Shown here: piece after piece, positions 23,205 to 33,483 of the stretch
Layout: each line of letters begins with the position of its first letter
How positions within the stretch are numbered: the first letter of the stretch is position 1
Origin: Rhynchopus euleeides
Lineage: Eukaryota; Euglenozoa; Diplonemea; Diplonemida; Diplonemidae
NCBI GenBank assembly: GCA_963210315.1
Contig: OY723245.1
Location: forward strand, 248,001-312,000
Reading direction: 5' to 3'
DNA: 64,000 bases
Program-made: the position numbers and the translations under genes
The notes under the pieces: generated by a model
Told to the model about the DNA's origin: nothing
The model's database searches: none
Seen by the model: the letters and a program-made list of their open reading frames with translations, nothing else

Positions 23205-23230
23205 TTTTCACTACGCACAAACTACGCAAT
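23205..23230 (+). repeat. 26-bp direct repeat, right copy
   Basis: Identical to 16136-16161. Together they flank the LINE and the plus-strand remnant. The 13-base word TCAGGGGCACCAT just to the right (from 23240) is the inverse of the word just outside the left copy. Confidence 0.8.
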
Positions 23231-23252
23231 ATGGGGTCGTCAGGGGCACCAT

Positions 23253-23398
23253 ATTACCGGGAAATATAGGGACTATATTTCCCCGAGGGGCCTGTCCAGC
23301 CCCGAGGTGGTTGATTTCCCGAGCGAAGCGAGGGAAATCAAAAATCCGAGGGGCTGGACAGGCCCCGAGGGGAAATATTCCCTATATTTACCGGTAAT
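23253..23398. repeat. 146-bp foldback hairpin with GA/GA mismatches and GAA loop
   Basis: The ends ATTACCGG / CCGGTAAT pair, followed by a nearly perfect stem through AAATATAGGGA. A 17-bp perfect block (23287-23303 with 23350-23366) and a GATTTCCC/GGGAAATC block follow, closing on GC-GAA-GC at 23323-23329. Three times the paired blocks are interrupted by GA facing GA: 23285-86 with 23367-68, 23304-05 with 23348-49, and 23321-22 with 23330-31. Confidence 0.85.
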
Positions 23399-23406
23399 TT
23401 GTGATT

Positions 23407-24226
23407 TTATTCCCGGTAATATAGACCGAGGTCAAAATTGTGAGGAGCAACTTGGAGGCCTGTTGGGAGAGGGAAGGGTGTGTGGGAGAGGTGTCTCCCG
23501 ATACTTTGCACCCCCAATCCTGCGACGCTGGGGCTACAGATGCTGATCATTTACCCTGGAGCTTCTCCTGGCAGATCCCTGGGGCCTCGGGCACTGTATT
23601 CTTGAGTATGTTGAGCAGACTGTGTGAGCGGCATCTTGTCTGTGTGCTCCTGACAACAAAAGTTGTCCTCGGTGGGCTTCTGTGCCCTGATTCTCGAGTG
23701 TGTCATGAAGTTGGGTGATATCTTCTGATGTGTGGGCCGTGAGGGTACTTCCTCGTGCATTTCCTGACTGAGCACCGCCAGGAAATGGACGTTCTGCCCT
23801 TCTTGCAGCCTTCCCCGCCCACAACAGCCACAGCTCACGATCTAGGCGACATTCCTGTGACAGGAAGGCCTGTTTGGTCAGAAACCAGCCATTTTTCGGT
23901 TTTTGGGGCCGAAAATGCAAAAATTTCCAAATTTTTGGAATTTTTTGGCATTTTTTTGGGTGAAAATTTTGGGCGAAAATTTTCACTTTTTGGCCGGGAA
24001 AAATTTACTATATTTTCCCGGCGATTTTTAGCAGGGATTTCAGCCATTTACTATATTTTCCCGCTGAAAATCACTATATTTCCCGCCCAATATAGAAAAT
24101 TTCCCGCTCCCTGCAAAATTTAGCTGAAAACCAGCCGGGAAAAAAATTTTCCAGCCCGGTAATAATATGACTGTACGATCCCGGCTCCTCACAATTTTGG
24201 CTGAGGTTCTATATTACCGGGAATAA
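23407..24226. mobile_element. 820-bp element with imperfect inverted repeats of about 42 bp
   Basis: The left end (23407-23448, starting TTATTCCCGGTAATATAG and ending TGTGAGGAGC) recurs inverted at 24184-24226 with a few mismatches. The interior has no gene; its right half (23880-24180) is AT-rich with short self-complementary words around AAATTTTTGG and CCGGGAAAA. The CCGGTAAT motif at its ends also ends the neighbouring 146-bp hairpin, so the two may be related or parts of one element. No target-site duplication is evident. Confidence 0.65.
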
Positions 24227-24970
24227 AAAATATTTTTTTGGAAAAATTATTGTCCTGAAAAGCGCCAATTCCGTACGTTACACGATAAAAAAAATGTTGA
24301 AAAAGGTGTAGCGGAGTGCCATTTACTCAAAATTTTGAAAAAGTATACGGTTTTTCAGATTTTGGTTGATATGCGTAGGTCCATTGAGCCCCCAATTTGA
24401 GGACTGCTGCTGGCTACTCCTGTGGGGGAAGGCTGTGGCCCACCAGGGCACACGGAGACCCCCCGGGGGAGATGTAGATCTGCAGAAGGCAGCATGTTCC
24501 GGGGTTCAGCCGCCCTCACCACCCCACCTCACCCACCCCCAGGGCGTTCGCTCGGGGAGAAATAGGGGCCTATTTCGTTAAAAAAATGATTCTGGGAAAA
24601 CCCTTCTCCCACCTCTCTCCCGGGCATTTCTCCCAAGGGGGAGAAATTAAATAAAAAAATTCTCGGAAGTTTTTGCCTCAGGTGGGAAGGGGTTCTGAAG
24701 GAGAAGGGCAGCACCCTCTCGTACAAATTGATACCACCACGCTTCGCACGGAGCGGAAATAACCCAAAGAAGCGAGATCTGAACCTGATGGGGACCGTCG
24801 GAGCTATTGCCGGCATCAGCATGGTCAAAGCCAGAGGAGGCCGAAGCCAAGAGCATAGTGGCCTGCCACAGGCACCAGGCCGATGTACCTCTTGAGCATG
24901 CTGTCTCAAGATGCACGTCGTCTGTATGTGGTGTTCGACTATGAAGCGGACTCGGGGACGAGGCTGACAA

Positions 24971-25027
24971 ATGTTCACTACCGTGGCCTTCGGCGGCTGG
25001 GGGGCTCCGCCCCCCAGACCCCCCTGT
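24971..25027 (-). repeat. Dispersed GC-rich repeat D, copy 2
   Basis: Inverse orientation of the unit at 15203-15262. On the minus strand it reads GGGGGGTCTGGGGGGCGG, AGCCCCCCAGCCGCC, then GGCCACGGTAGTGAACAT. Confidence 0.8.
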
Positions 25028-25280
25028 GACCTGTGAAGTCTGTCCAACAGGAACTAACGGACGCATGTGACCGTGCCCTTCCTTCTCGAGAACGGGTATC
25101 GGCGACGGTCCGTGATCCTGTTTTGGGTTCGTCACCAACTCCCGAAGTACTCACTGATTGCCGCAAAACCTCCATTTTGCAGCCGCGAACCGCGAAATGG
25201 GCCCCTTGCGCCAAATATATATAGTACCCTGGTCTGGACCCTTGAGGCAATTTGTCTGAGGGGCCGATGTTGCATGATTT

Positions 25281-25308
25281 CGCGCGCGCGAAGCGCGCGC
25301 GAAAAAAA
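25281..25308. repeat. GC palindrome with GAA loop
   Basis: TTTCGCGCGCGC, GAA, GCGCGCGCGAAA form a perfect 12-bp stem with a GAA loop. A similar one lies at about 29787-29814 (TCGCGCGCGCC-GAA-GGCGCGCGCGA). Confidence 0.8.
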
Positions 25309-25861
25309 TTTGAGGCGGCAATTTTACCCCTTTCTCCCACAGTCTCTGAGGAAGGTGGGAGATAGCGAACACCCTGCCCACCCCCCTCAAACAAGCCGCA
25401 GAATGGCTCCTGTGGAACCTTTCGCTTGGGCGGTTTTGGAGGGGGGGTGAGGGCAATTTTTTTCTCGGAAAAGTGTGTGGGCTGACGTCCAACACGATGG
25501 GGCGCCGGAACTCCCATAACCCAACCTTGTATGAAACTGAAGAGGATGCCTCAAGTATGCCTGGGACTTTGGCCTTTTTGGGCCCAAAAAGGGGTCGGGA
25601 TTCCACTTTTTCTCCAAGGGTTTTTCGGGGGGGAAATGGCGCACAACCCCCCTCGCGGGCAAGAAAATCCCCCCATCCCCACCACACAACCAGTGTGAGT
25701 GTGGTGTGTGGGTATTGGACGCCCTGTGTGATGAGAGATAGTGGCAACACAACAGCAACATGCCAGGCAAGGGGTGCCAAAAATGGGTTTTCGGGGCATT
25801 ATTGTAACGACCCCTTCCTATGCCCAGTGGCACAATCTCAAGGATTTGGTTGCTCGACATA

Positions 25862-25977
25862 CGGGGGGGTCTGGGGGGCGGAGCCCCCCAGCCGCCGGAG
25901 GCCACGGTAGTGAGTATCTGTTCCCTGCAGTCTGGAGGCCGCCGGAGGCCACGGTAGTGAGTATCTGTTCCCTGCAG
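25862..25977 (+). repeat. Dispersed GC-rich repeat D, copy 3, with partial tandem duplication
   Basis: A full unit at 25862-25923 continues into TATCTGTTCCCTGCAG, then a second partial copy repeats GCCGCCGGAGGCCACGG through TTCCCTGCAG at about 25937-25977. The extended end (ATCTGTTCCCT) is shared with the copy at 29587, showing the repeat is at least 75 bp long. Confidence 0.8.
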
Positions 25978-26088
25978 GGATTGTTGGCTGCGTCCTCCTG
26001 AGGCTACTGAGAGTGGTCTGGGTCCCATTCGCTGATGTGAACCCAAAGGACTTGGCTACAAGACAGGCACACGCTCCAGCCTAGTGGT

Positions 26089-26144
26089 ACAGGGGGGTCT
26101 GGGGGGCGGAGCCCCCCAGCCGCCGGAGGCCACGGTAGTGAACG
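26089..26144 (+). repeat. Dispersed GC-rich repeat D, copy 4
   Basis: Same unit as at 15203, ending CCACGGTAGTGAACG. Sequences beyond both edges differ from the other copies. Confidence 0.8.
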
Positions 26145-28993
26145 CCTGGCTCTTGACTGGGGAACAACGCCGGGTTTTGGCTGGAACAACCGAAAAAGGG
26201 GCGGGTGTCCGGAGGATTCATCCTCATCCCCCACTAGAATACCACCTGCCCCCGAAAAACTTCACCCAGAAAACCTGTTGGGAAAAAATCCCACCTAAAA
26301 AACCCAAGGAGAAAAAAAAAATTCCCTCCCTATAAAAACCCAAAGAGAAAAAAAGTGCAATCCTGAATCGGGACTTGGACTCCACATTTAGCTTCATACT
26401 TGGGATGCCTGGTGTTTTTTTTTGCACCCCCACCCCACCTCCCCGCCCCCCACAGCTCAGCGAGGATAGCAGTAACGTTTTGTTTGCTTTGATGATTTGC
26501 CGGCCTTTTTTGAGCCGCCTTTTTTTTAAAGCCTCAGCCTCTTTCTGCGCAATACAGAGCGATAAAATAAGAGGCCCAAAGAAAGGCCGAAAGCAACCCC
26601 CACCCACTATATAAATTCAATCACAGATGGGAAGCAGCGTGCTGGCTGTGTTTATAGAGAATCTGGGAAGGGGTGGGGGGTGGGGGGCAGTTTATTTATA
26701 TAGAGGAGAGTGGGCACCGGTGCCGACCTCGCCCACTGACAGAGAATATGGGGGGGGGGTGTTTTCTTTGGGGATTTTTTTCTGCTTTGCAAAACATGCG
26801 TTTTCAGGCAAACCGAAGGGGGGGGGGGTAAAAAGAAAAGGTGAAAAAACTGGACACAGTGATGTGTGTGTTGTGTTTGTGTGTCGGCAAAGACAGGATT
26901 TTTGCGGAGATTGTTTTGGGGAGGGGGAGGGAGGAAGGGGGGAGGGATTTGTTGGTGTTGCTGTCGATACTGCTGTGTTTTTTTTCCCGACATGAAGGGG
27001 CTGCTTCTCCGTAAGAGATGGGGAGGGGAGGGGGGGGGGGGGGAGAGGGGGGGAGGGGAGGGGGAGGCAATTTATTTTGGAAGGAGTGGCTCTGTGCCGC
27101 AACTGTGTCAGTGGGACGCCCTTTTTATTGGGGCGGCTCGCCTACATGCACTTGAGCCAGGGCACACTCCCCCCCAGTAATGATGAAAGGAAGAAGGATG
27201 AACGAGAGAACTGGGGGAAACGGGAGTTCGGGTGAGGAGAGAGAGTGTGTCTGGGTGGGAAGTGAGTTGAGGAGGGGAGGCTGCTGATGCAGGCTCCCAC
27301 CCCAAAGAAAATCGGCAAAAAAAAATGAAGGGAAAAAGAAGAAAAGGGTAAAGAAATCAAATATGAGGCGGCGGCCGCGCGGGGGGGGGTGGGGAGAAGC
27401 GGGCAACGCAACACCAAAAGCGGCACGCCTCACCCAGTAAATCACAACACCGCAACACAACCTCAGACTCGCCACCGCCACACACACACCCAACCCCCCC
27501 CCCCCGTACATTTTCATTCAAATAAATATGGGGCTGCTCTGTTGCGCAAAAAAGCCGGGTCGTGATGTCGAACCGCGCCGTGCTGGCATGATGAAGGAGG
27601 AGGTGTCTGGCACGTACACGGCTCCACCCAAGCGCACAGAACGGGCCTCACATGGAGTCAGCTTCATAGGAGAGGCTCGACACCACCACGCCCACAATAA
27701 ACTGCGCGATCCATCATTTTTTTTAATTCGGCAAAAAAAAAATAACTTGGATGCACGAAGCGCCGCCGATTCTTTTTGTCTAGCCCCCTTTTCACGGGGG
27801 CTGTGCTTGATAAAACTGCTTTCGTCCGTGTGTGTGGCCGCACATTTTTTTGAGCCCACCACACACACTCCGTTCGGCCATGACACTGATGAAAGGTGAC
27901 CGCCCGATATTTTCTGCTTTTTTTGCTAGTTTTGCTGGATTTTTTGATAAAGTTGTCATCCCCCCCCCGCCTTCACCTTTTCCCTCCTTGAAGTTCATTT
28001 TGTTTCGTTCTCGAGCTGCAAAGCCAGCTGCCCGTTCTTGATCGCCGCTGTCCTATATTGTGATCGAGGAAGCTCCTGACGGAGCTGACATCATGCGGAC
28101 CCGCACACCTTGTGATGCCCACCTGTGTCAGTCGGAGCACAAGGCCAGCTATTTTTTTCAAGCATTTTTTGTTGTTTCGAATTGATTTTCCTTCTTCTGC
28201 AAAGCCCACCCAACCCTAATCAGATGTGCTTTGCAAATGCCGGCCTGTGCCCTTCTGCTGCGCAACGTGCCAAGGAAGTGATAAAGAAAAAGACACGCTG
28301 CTGTTTGCGCAAGAGGTTTCTCTCGGGGAGAAACGGTGTGCACGGCCCGTCGCCCGGTTATCCTGGCACGCACAGACCGCGAAGCGCCAGCACCGGCGAA
28401 AAGCTCTGTTCTCTGTTTGGAGATCCCTCCATTTTTTGCAATTGGTTTCTTTTGGAACAAAATGTACGCCCCCACCCCCCCACCCCCCCACTTCCATCAT
28501 ACCACCGTGGCGAGTCCACGAGAGGCAGCAGTCCTGTTGCTCACCCCTCCACTACTGCCGGCAAGCCAACGACTGAAATAAAACACGCGCTGGTTTCTCT
28601 TCCTTTCCGATTCCGAAAAAAAGAACTCCCCCCCAACGTGTCGGTAGAACAAGAAAAACGGGATAACACGGGGGGGATATAATCGGGATGTCGATCAGGG
28701 GATAAGATAGGTCTGGTTTTCCGGTTTTCAAAACCAGGGTTTCCCGGTTCCCGGTTTTCTGAAAAAAAAAAAAAGGTCGATCTCATTTTCGGCGTTTTTT
28801 TTGTGACTTTGGGACAGTAAAACAGTCAGAAAAAACGCCATAAAAAAATAGAAAGTGACCCCATCGTGATCCGCACAGAGCTCAAATAGTCCAAAGAAGG
28901 CAGAGAAGCGGAGAAGAAAAAATGGACCTAGCGGGTGGCCCGGTGGGTGGTGATGCCCTCGTCATGCAGGTCTCTTCTGTTTTGAAGGTGCAC

Positions 28994-29170
28994 ACATGGT
29001 GGACTCCAGCCACCATGTCTAAGAGGGAGTCTAAGACTGCAGTCTGTACTGGAGACGGGAGTCTATTTTCCAGCTAATTTACGCTAAGACTCCCGCTAGT
29101 TGAGACTCATGGGAGACACACGGTGTACTCCAGCGGAGGTAGGGTAACCTCCGCTGGAGTTCACCGTGTC
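28994..29170. repeat. Cluster of three hairpins around ACTCCAG
   Basis: ACATGGTGG-ACTCCAG-CCACCATGT (28994-29018), CGGGAGTCT with AGACTCCCG (about 29056-29095), and a 22-bp stem at 29117-29170 (ACACGGTG, T/T mismatch, ACTCCAGCGGAGGT, loop AGGGTA). The shared words GGTG and ACTCCAG suggest internal duplication of one foldback unit. Confidence 0.7.
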
Positions 29171-29586
29171 GTCTGCCTCTGTGCAGCGTCACTCGGTGCC
29201 ATCGAATACATGGCGACAGCCCACCAACTCGAGACAGATCTGCTTGTCTGGAGGGCTGAGACGAGAACACGAACGACTTTCAAGCAGTCTTGAAGGTCGC
29301 CAAGCCTATTGGGGGCAACTAACAGATGAGATTTGTTTGTTGCCTGTCGTCACAGCTAGGTGCCCATCTCCTCGACAACGGAATGTGTGCAGAGATCTCG
29401 TGGACCCTTTGGCCATTCTGTCGTGCACCCACTCCACCCACAACGCACACCTATCACGAGTGGTCGCTCCCCCGTCCTCCTCCACCCTGAAGGTTGAACC
29501 CTCAAGGACCAGTGATCTCCTGCTGGCCGGGCTGCGATACAGCGAAGCCTTCCTACTTACAAGCAAATCCAGACTGTAGGGAACAG

Positions 29587-29643
29587 ATGTTCACTACCGT
29601 GGCCTCCGGCGGCTGGGGGGCTCCGCCCCCCAGACCCCCCCTG
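29587..29643 (-). repeat. Dispersed GC-rich repeat D, copy 5
   Basis: Inverse copy. On the minus strand it ends GGTAGTGAACATCTGTTCCC, matching the extended end of the 25862 copy. Confidence 0.8.
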
Positions 29644-30055
29644 CGTAAAAACATTGCACCAGACCTTTTTTGGCCGAGAGTCCAAACTTTCAAAGCAGCT
29701 GCTGCGCCTGCCCCACCAAGCAGCCTCAGTACGACAGGACGCGCGCAGGCACCGGGCCCTCTCAGATTCTGGGAGGGTTTGCGCGGGTCGCGCGCGCCGA
29801 AGGCGCGCGCGAAAAATTTTCAAAACCAGAAAAACCGGAAAACGGCGCCAGAAAAAAAGTCTATCTTATACCCTGATGTCGATGCAGGACGAAAGAAATA
29901 AGCAACATCACCACCACCACACACCCCCCCTCCCACCACCCCCAAGCAGATGCCGGTCACCCGACACGCCTGGGCACAGGGATGTGCCGCCATAATGAGT
30001 TGCTGCGACCATCATTCAGAACCCTCTTCTGATGCCACTCTCCACGGCAGCCTGC

Positions 30056-32582
30056 TTACATGACACGGTAGTACGACGCGCCTGTGTGTGGGGGGGTGGA
30101 TTATTAACTTGTGTGAGGGAGGCAAAGCTGCTTCCATCTGCATGGTTTCAACCCACACGTGGGGGAAGGTGGACAATCAAAGGAGGGGTTTCGTTTCCGG
30201 GATAACCGCGGGGGGTGGGGGGCGGCACATACCTGCGGAGGCGCCCTGTGCCGGCATGGCAGGCGTCGACGGGGGCGACCCGGCGGCACCAACGCCGGCA
30301 GCAGCACCGGCAGCCGGGGCTGCGCCAGCCGAGCTGGCGGCACCAGCAGCACCTGCCGCGCCCGCGGAACCTGCGGCCTGCACGAGGGTGGGGGACATGC
30401 CCGCTGCACCGAACAGAGGCGACAGGCTCGGGTCCAGCTGCCCAGCCTGCGCAGGGGCGGCGAACGGGTAGCTGAAGAGCTGCTGCGGCACCTGCTGCTG
30501 CGTCTGGTTCTGGTTCAGCTGCTGGTTCTGCTGGAACGGGGTGGCGAAGGGCATCTGCGACACCGGCTGGAAGGGCTGCGCCATGGTGGTGTACTGCATC
30601 AGCGACGACATCATCTGCTGCTGCTGCTGGGGCTGGTCGCGGACCTGCTGCTGCTGCTGCTGCTGGGCCGGCTGCTGCTGCTGCTGAGGCTGCTGCTGCT
30701 GCTGCTGCTGCTGGGGCTGCTGCTGCTGCTGCGGCACCTGCACCTGCTGCTGCTGGGGTGCCGCGAGCAGGGGCTGCACGAGCTGCGGCTGCGGCGTCTG
30801 CAGCGGCATCGGGGGGAAGAGGTGCCCCTGCGAGCAGAAGCAGCACAGCGACGGCATCGCCACCCCGTTGATGCGCACCATGGTGTTGTGCAGGATCCCC
30901 AGTGCCATGAAGGCCTTGTCCGTGTCGGCGAACTCGACAACCTTGACGTTGGCCTGGACCTGCACGCCCTTCACCAGGTCGGTGTCGGGGGTGTTTGCCC
31001 ACTGGCCCACCTGCTTCACAGCGTTGAGGGCCAGACGCACGATCTCCTCCGGAGCCACATCGGGCAGCGACAGGAACGCCACACGGTTGGACGGGGGGTG
31101 CATCGACGTCGGCGGGACACGCGGGGGTGCTGCCTCGTCGTTGACGGTGTACATCAGCTTCTGCATCTCCGACTCATTCCAGTTGGTTGCGTTCTTGTAG
31201 TGGCTCTGCACGGCGGTGCACTTCTTCCCGAAGAGGTGCAGCGTCTGCAGGTTCTTCAGCGCATCGTCTGCGCTGCTGCGGAACTGCACCAGAGCGCAGC
31301 CAGGGGAACGGTAGCAGAGCTTGACAGCCACGATCTCACCGTAGGTCGACGCGACCTTGAACAGCACACGCGGGTTCACGATGCGGTCACCCGTCTTCGG
31401 GTCGTCGATCAGCGGCAGGCCCGAGATCTTGATCACGACACCCTCCTCGTTGAGGATGGAGGGCTTCAGCTCAGACAGAGCGGGCTCGAAGCGGCCACCG
31501 TCGTACCAGATGGACCCCCACAGGGCGTCACGGATGCGCCACCCCATGTCGCGGCGCATGCGCTCCAGGGACACCTTGTTCGTGCAGTTGGCCAGCAGTG
31601 TCTCGTTCACGCACGAGTAGTCCTTACGAGACTCGTTCGGGATGCGGAATGTAAGCTCCGCCACGCGCGCGTGAGACACGTGCACCGTGCACTGGCCCCT
31701 GTCGCCCTCGGCGGTGGAGAAGCTCACGTGCTGCCCGTTGAAGTGCTCAATCGCCTTCTTCGAGGCCTCCGACTCGGTGAACTGCACCAGCACCTGGGCA
31801 GACGCGAGGGTCACGCTGACCGTCCTGTCAACCTGCATCGGGGGCTGCTGCTCCACAGGCTGCTTGTGCCCGACGGAGGACACCTTCTCGACCTTGCCGT
31901 ACTGGCTGCACAGCCAGAACACCTCGTCCAGCGGCACCTGCGCCGTGCACTCCTTGAGGAGCATCATCAGCACACGCGGCTGCGCCGGCGGGATCACAGG
32001 CTCGGGGGCCGTGCGGCGCGCCAGCTCGGTCTTCACCGAGAAGTGGGTGCTGATGACACGGTTGTTGATGCGCAGGTCGCTCTGAATGATTGCGGCCGCC
32101 ATCGTGATGGTCTCCAGCTCCACGAGTGCGATGTTGTCCTTCAGCAGCAGGGTGCAGGTGGGGTGCACACGCACCGGCATGCCGTGCTCGTCGGTGTAGG
32201 TGTGCTGCGCCAGGGCGTCGTCAATCTCCTGCTTCGTCGTGCCCTCAGGCAGCTTGCGGAGCAGCAGCACCTTGCTCGGGGGCGTCTCCTGCGCGTTGTT
32301 CGTGCTCGTCGTGTTGCTGCCGCTGGGGCTCGACGGCACAGCGAGGGGCTGCTGCATCAGAGTCGCGGCCGGCTGCGCAGTCGCGGCAGCCTGCATCTGC
32401 ATCGGCTTCCAGAGGTCCGCCGCCTGCGTCATGAACTGAGGCGTGAGCTGCGTCGGCTGCTGGGTGAACGGGACAAACTGCTGCGTCAGCTGCTGCTGGG
32501 GCACAACCCACTGCTGGCCGTCGTTCATGTTGACCATACCGGCCGCACCCAGGCCAGTCAGCTCCATGCCGTTGAAGGCCAT
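30056..32582 (-). CDS. PTB/hnRNP-L-type RNA-binding protein with four RRM-like domains and a glutamine-rich tail
   Basis: Exon 1 is 32582-30233, intron 30232-30082 (GTATGT...CACAG, 151 bp), exon 2 30081-30056, giving 791 residues. RRM-like blocks: VLLLRKLPEGT (about 105-190), VLMMLLKECT with QVLVQFTESEAS (about 210-300), VVIKISGLPL with GCALVQFRSSADDA (about 390-485) and VAFLSLPDV with VKVVEFADTDKAFMA (about 505-590). A poly-Gln region coded by CTG/CAG repeats (30610-30750) and an Ala/Gly tail follow. The second exon adds only the ending ASYYRVM. PTB-family proteins of trypanosomatids (DRBD3, DRBD4) control splicing and mRNA stability; a similar nuclear role is inferred. A pyrimidine tract ending CGAAG lies about 10 nt before the ATG. 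Confidence 0.88.
30082..30232 (-). other. Cis-intron of the PTB-like gene
   Basis: Begins GTATGT right after ...GCC TCC GCA G and ends in a C-rich tract CCCCCCCACACACAG. Splicing turns an unstructured C-terminal run-on into GASYYRVM-stop. The boundary is inferred from the signals and the restored phase. Confidence 0.7.
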
Positions 32583-33483
32583 TGTAAGTTCTTCGAAAGG
32601 GAGAAAGAACGAAGGGTTCGACGAAAGGACCTTGCCTGAGGAGGTGTCTCGGGATTTACCGGACGAGGCGAGGACCTAAGTTTGTGTTGCGGGTGAAGCG
32701 AGGAAATGCACCTGCAAGTTGGACGGGAGGGGGGAGTGTGTGCTTTTTGTTGTGGCAAAAAAACAACAACTCAACACGACACAACACGCCATACAACACG
32801 GCCTCACACACAACCGGCACAGCCAAATCAGAAACACAAAACGCAAACCCTCCGCAACCAATCCACGCCTCCTCCATCCGGCTTTAGTTGACAACCTAGA
32901 GCACAGCACGCATGCCGGCCAGCAGACTGCAGTGCAGGCCCCCCTTTGAGGGCACACGCCTTGTGGTTCTAGCTTCTAGGGGTGGGGTTGGGGTCGGGGG
33001 GGCCGGGGTGGCGTGGAGATAGGAAACGACAGATAACCCCCAGAGAGAACGAGAAAGCTCTAGAGGCGGTTGCTGCGTGAGGGGAGCGGTGGCATGCACA
33101 GTGCCTGCCAGGCGTTGTGCCCTGACGCAACAAAGCCAAGCCAAGCATCGGAGGCATCGCATCCAAGAGACGCGGGGCACAGCAAGAGCATCCAGACCCT
33201 GTCGAGACCGACCCTCGGGAATTTCAGGGGCTTCCTCACAGGCAGAGGCCGGGGAGGCAGTCCCCAGCGGGACAACAATAGGAGGAGACCCCACCCAATG
33301 GGCCTCCCCTTTTGCTCTTCCTCCCCCAAATGTCTCTTCCTGTTGTGTGTCAGGCGAAACAGGCCCCTTCACACAAACACCTACCCCCCCGCCCCCCCGA
33401 CTAAACTCGCTAAAAAGAATCGAACAGTCTACGTACAGAAGAGGTTTTCTTGGACGCCACGCAACTTTTTTTCACGCACGCCC
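32583..33483. other. Upstream region of the PTB-like gene
   Basis: No gene supported. The minus strand just before the ATG is pyrimidine-rich (TTCTTTCTCCCTTTCGAAG), consistent with spliced-leader addition. Beyond about 32700 the sequence is a mix of CA-rich and GC-rich DNA without a convincing open frame. Confidence 0.5.

Larger units (their letters stand above)
14367..24372. mobile_element. Putative 10-kb composite island bounded by 32-bp inverted repeats
   Basis: The first 32 bases (14367-14398, starting ATATCAACCAAAATCTG) recur inverted at 24341-24372 with one mismatch. The interval contains the LINE, a foldback hairpin and an 820-bp inverted-repeat element, while its outer parts (14.4-16.1 and 23.2-24.4 kb) are AT-richer and mostly free of G-runs. 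A further shared block, GAAAAAGGTGTAG, occurs in direct orientation near 14653 and 24298. I see no clear target-site duplication and no transposase, so the boundary is inferred from the repeats only. It may be a non-autonomous element of about 3 kb enlarged by later insertions. Confidence 0.45.
24373..30055. other. Intergenic region with dispersed repeats
   Basis: No gene is firmly supported. It holds four copies of GC-rich repeat D, two short palindromes with GAA loops (near 25281-25308 and 29787-29814), hairpins at 28994-29170, and G/C runs between 26.4 and 27.5 kb. A plus-strand frame from 27528 begins MGLLCCAKKPG, which would be a dual acylation signal, but it opposes the gene direction and decays after about 60 codons. 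Confidence 0.5.

Noticed and set aside
30610-30760. CTG/CAG triplet array taken as an independent satellite
   Set aside because: It encodes the in-frame poly-Gln region of the PTB-like protein.
30159-32639. 826-codon plus-strand frame opposite the PTB-like gene
   Set aside because: It is the antisense shadow of the RRM gene; its Leu/Arg/His-rich composition is typical of reversed GC-rich coding sequence.
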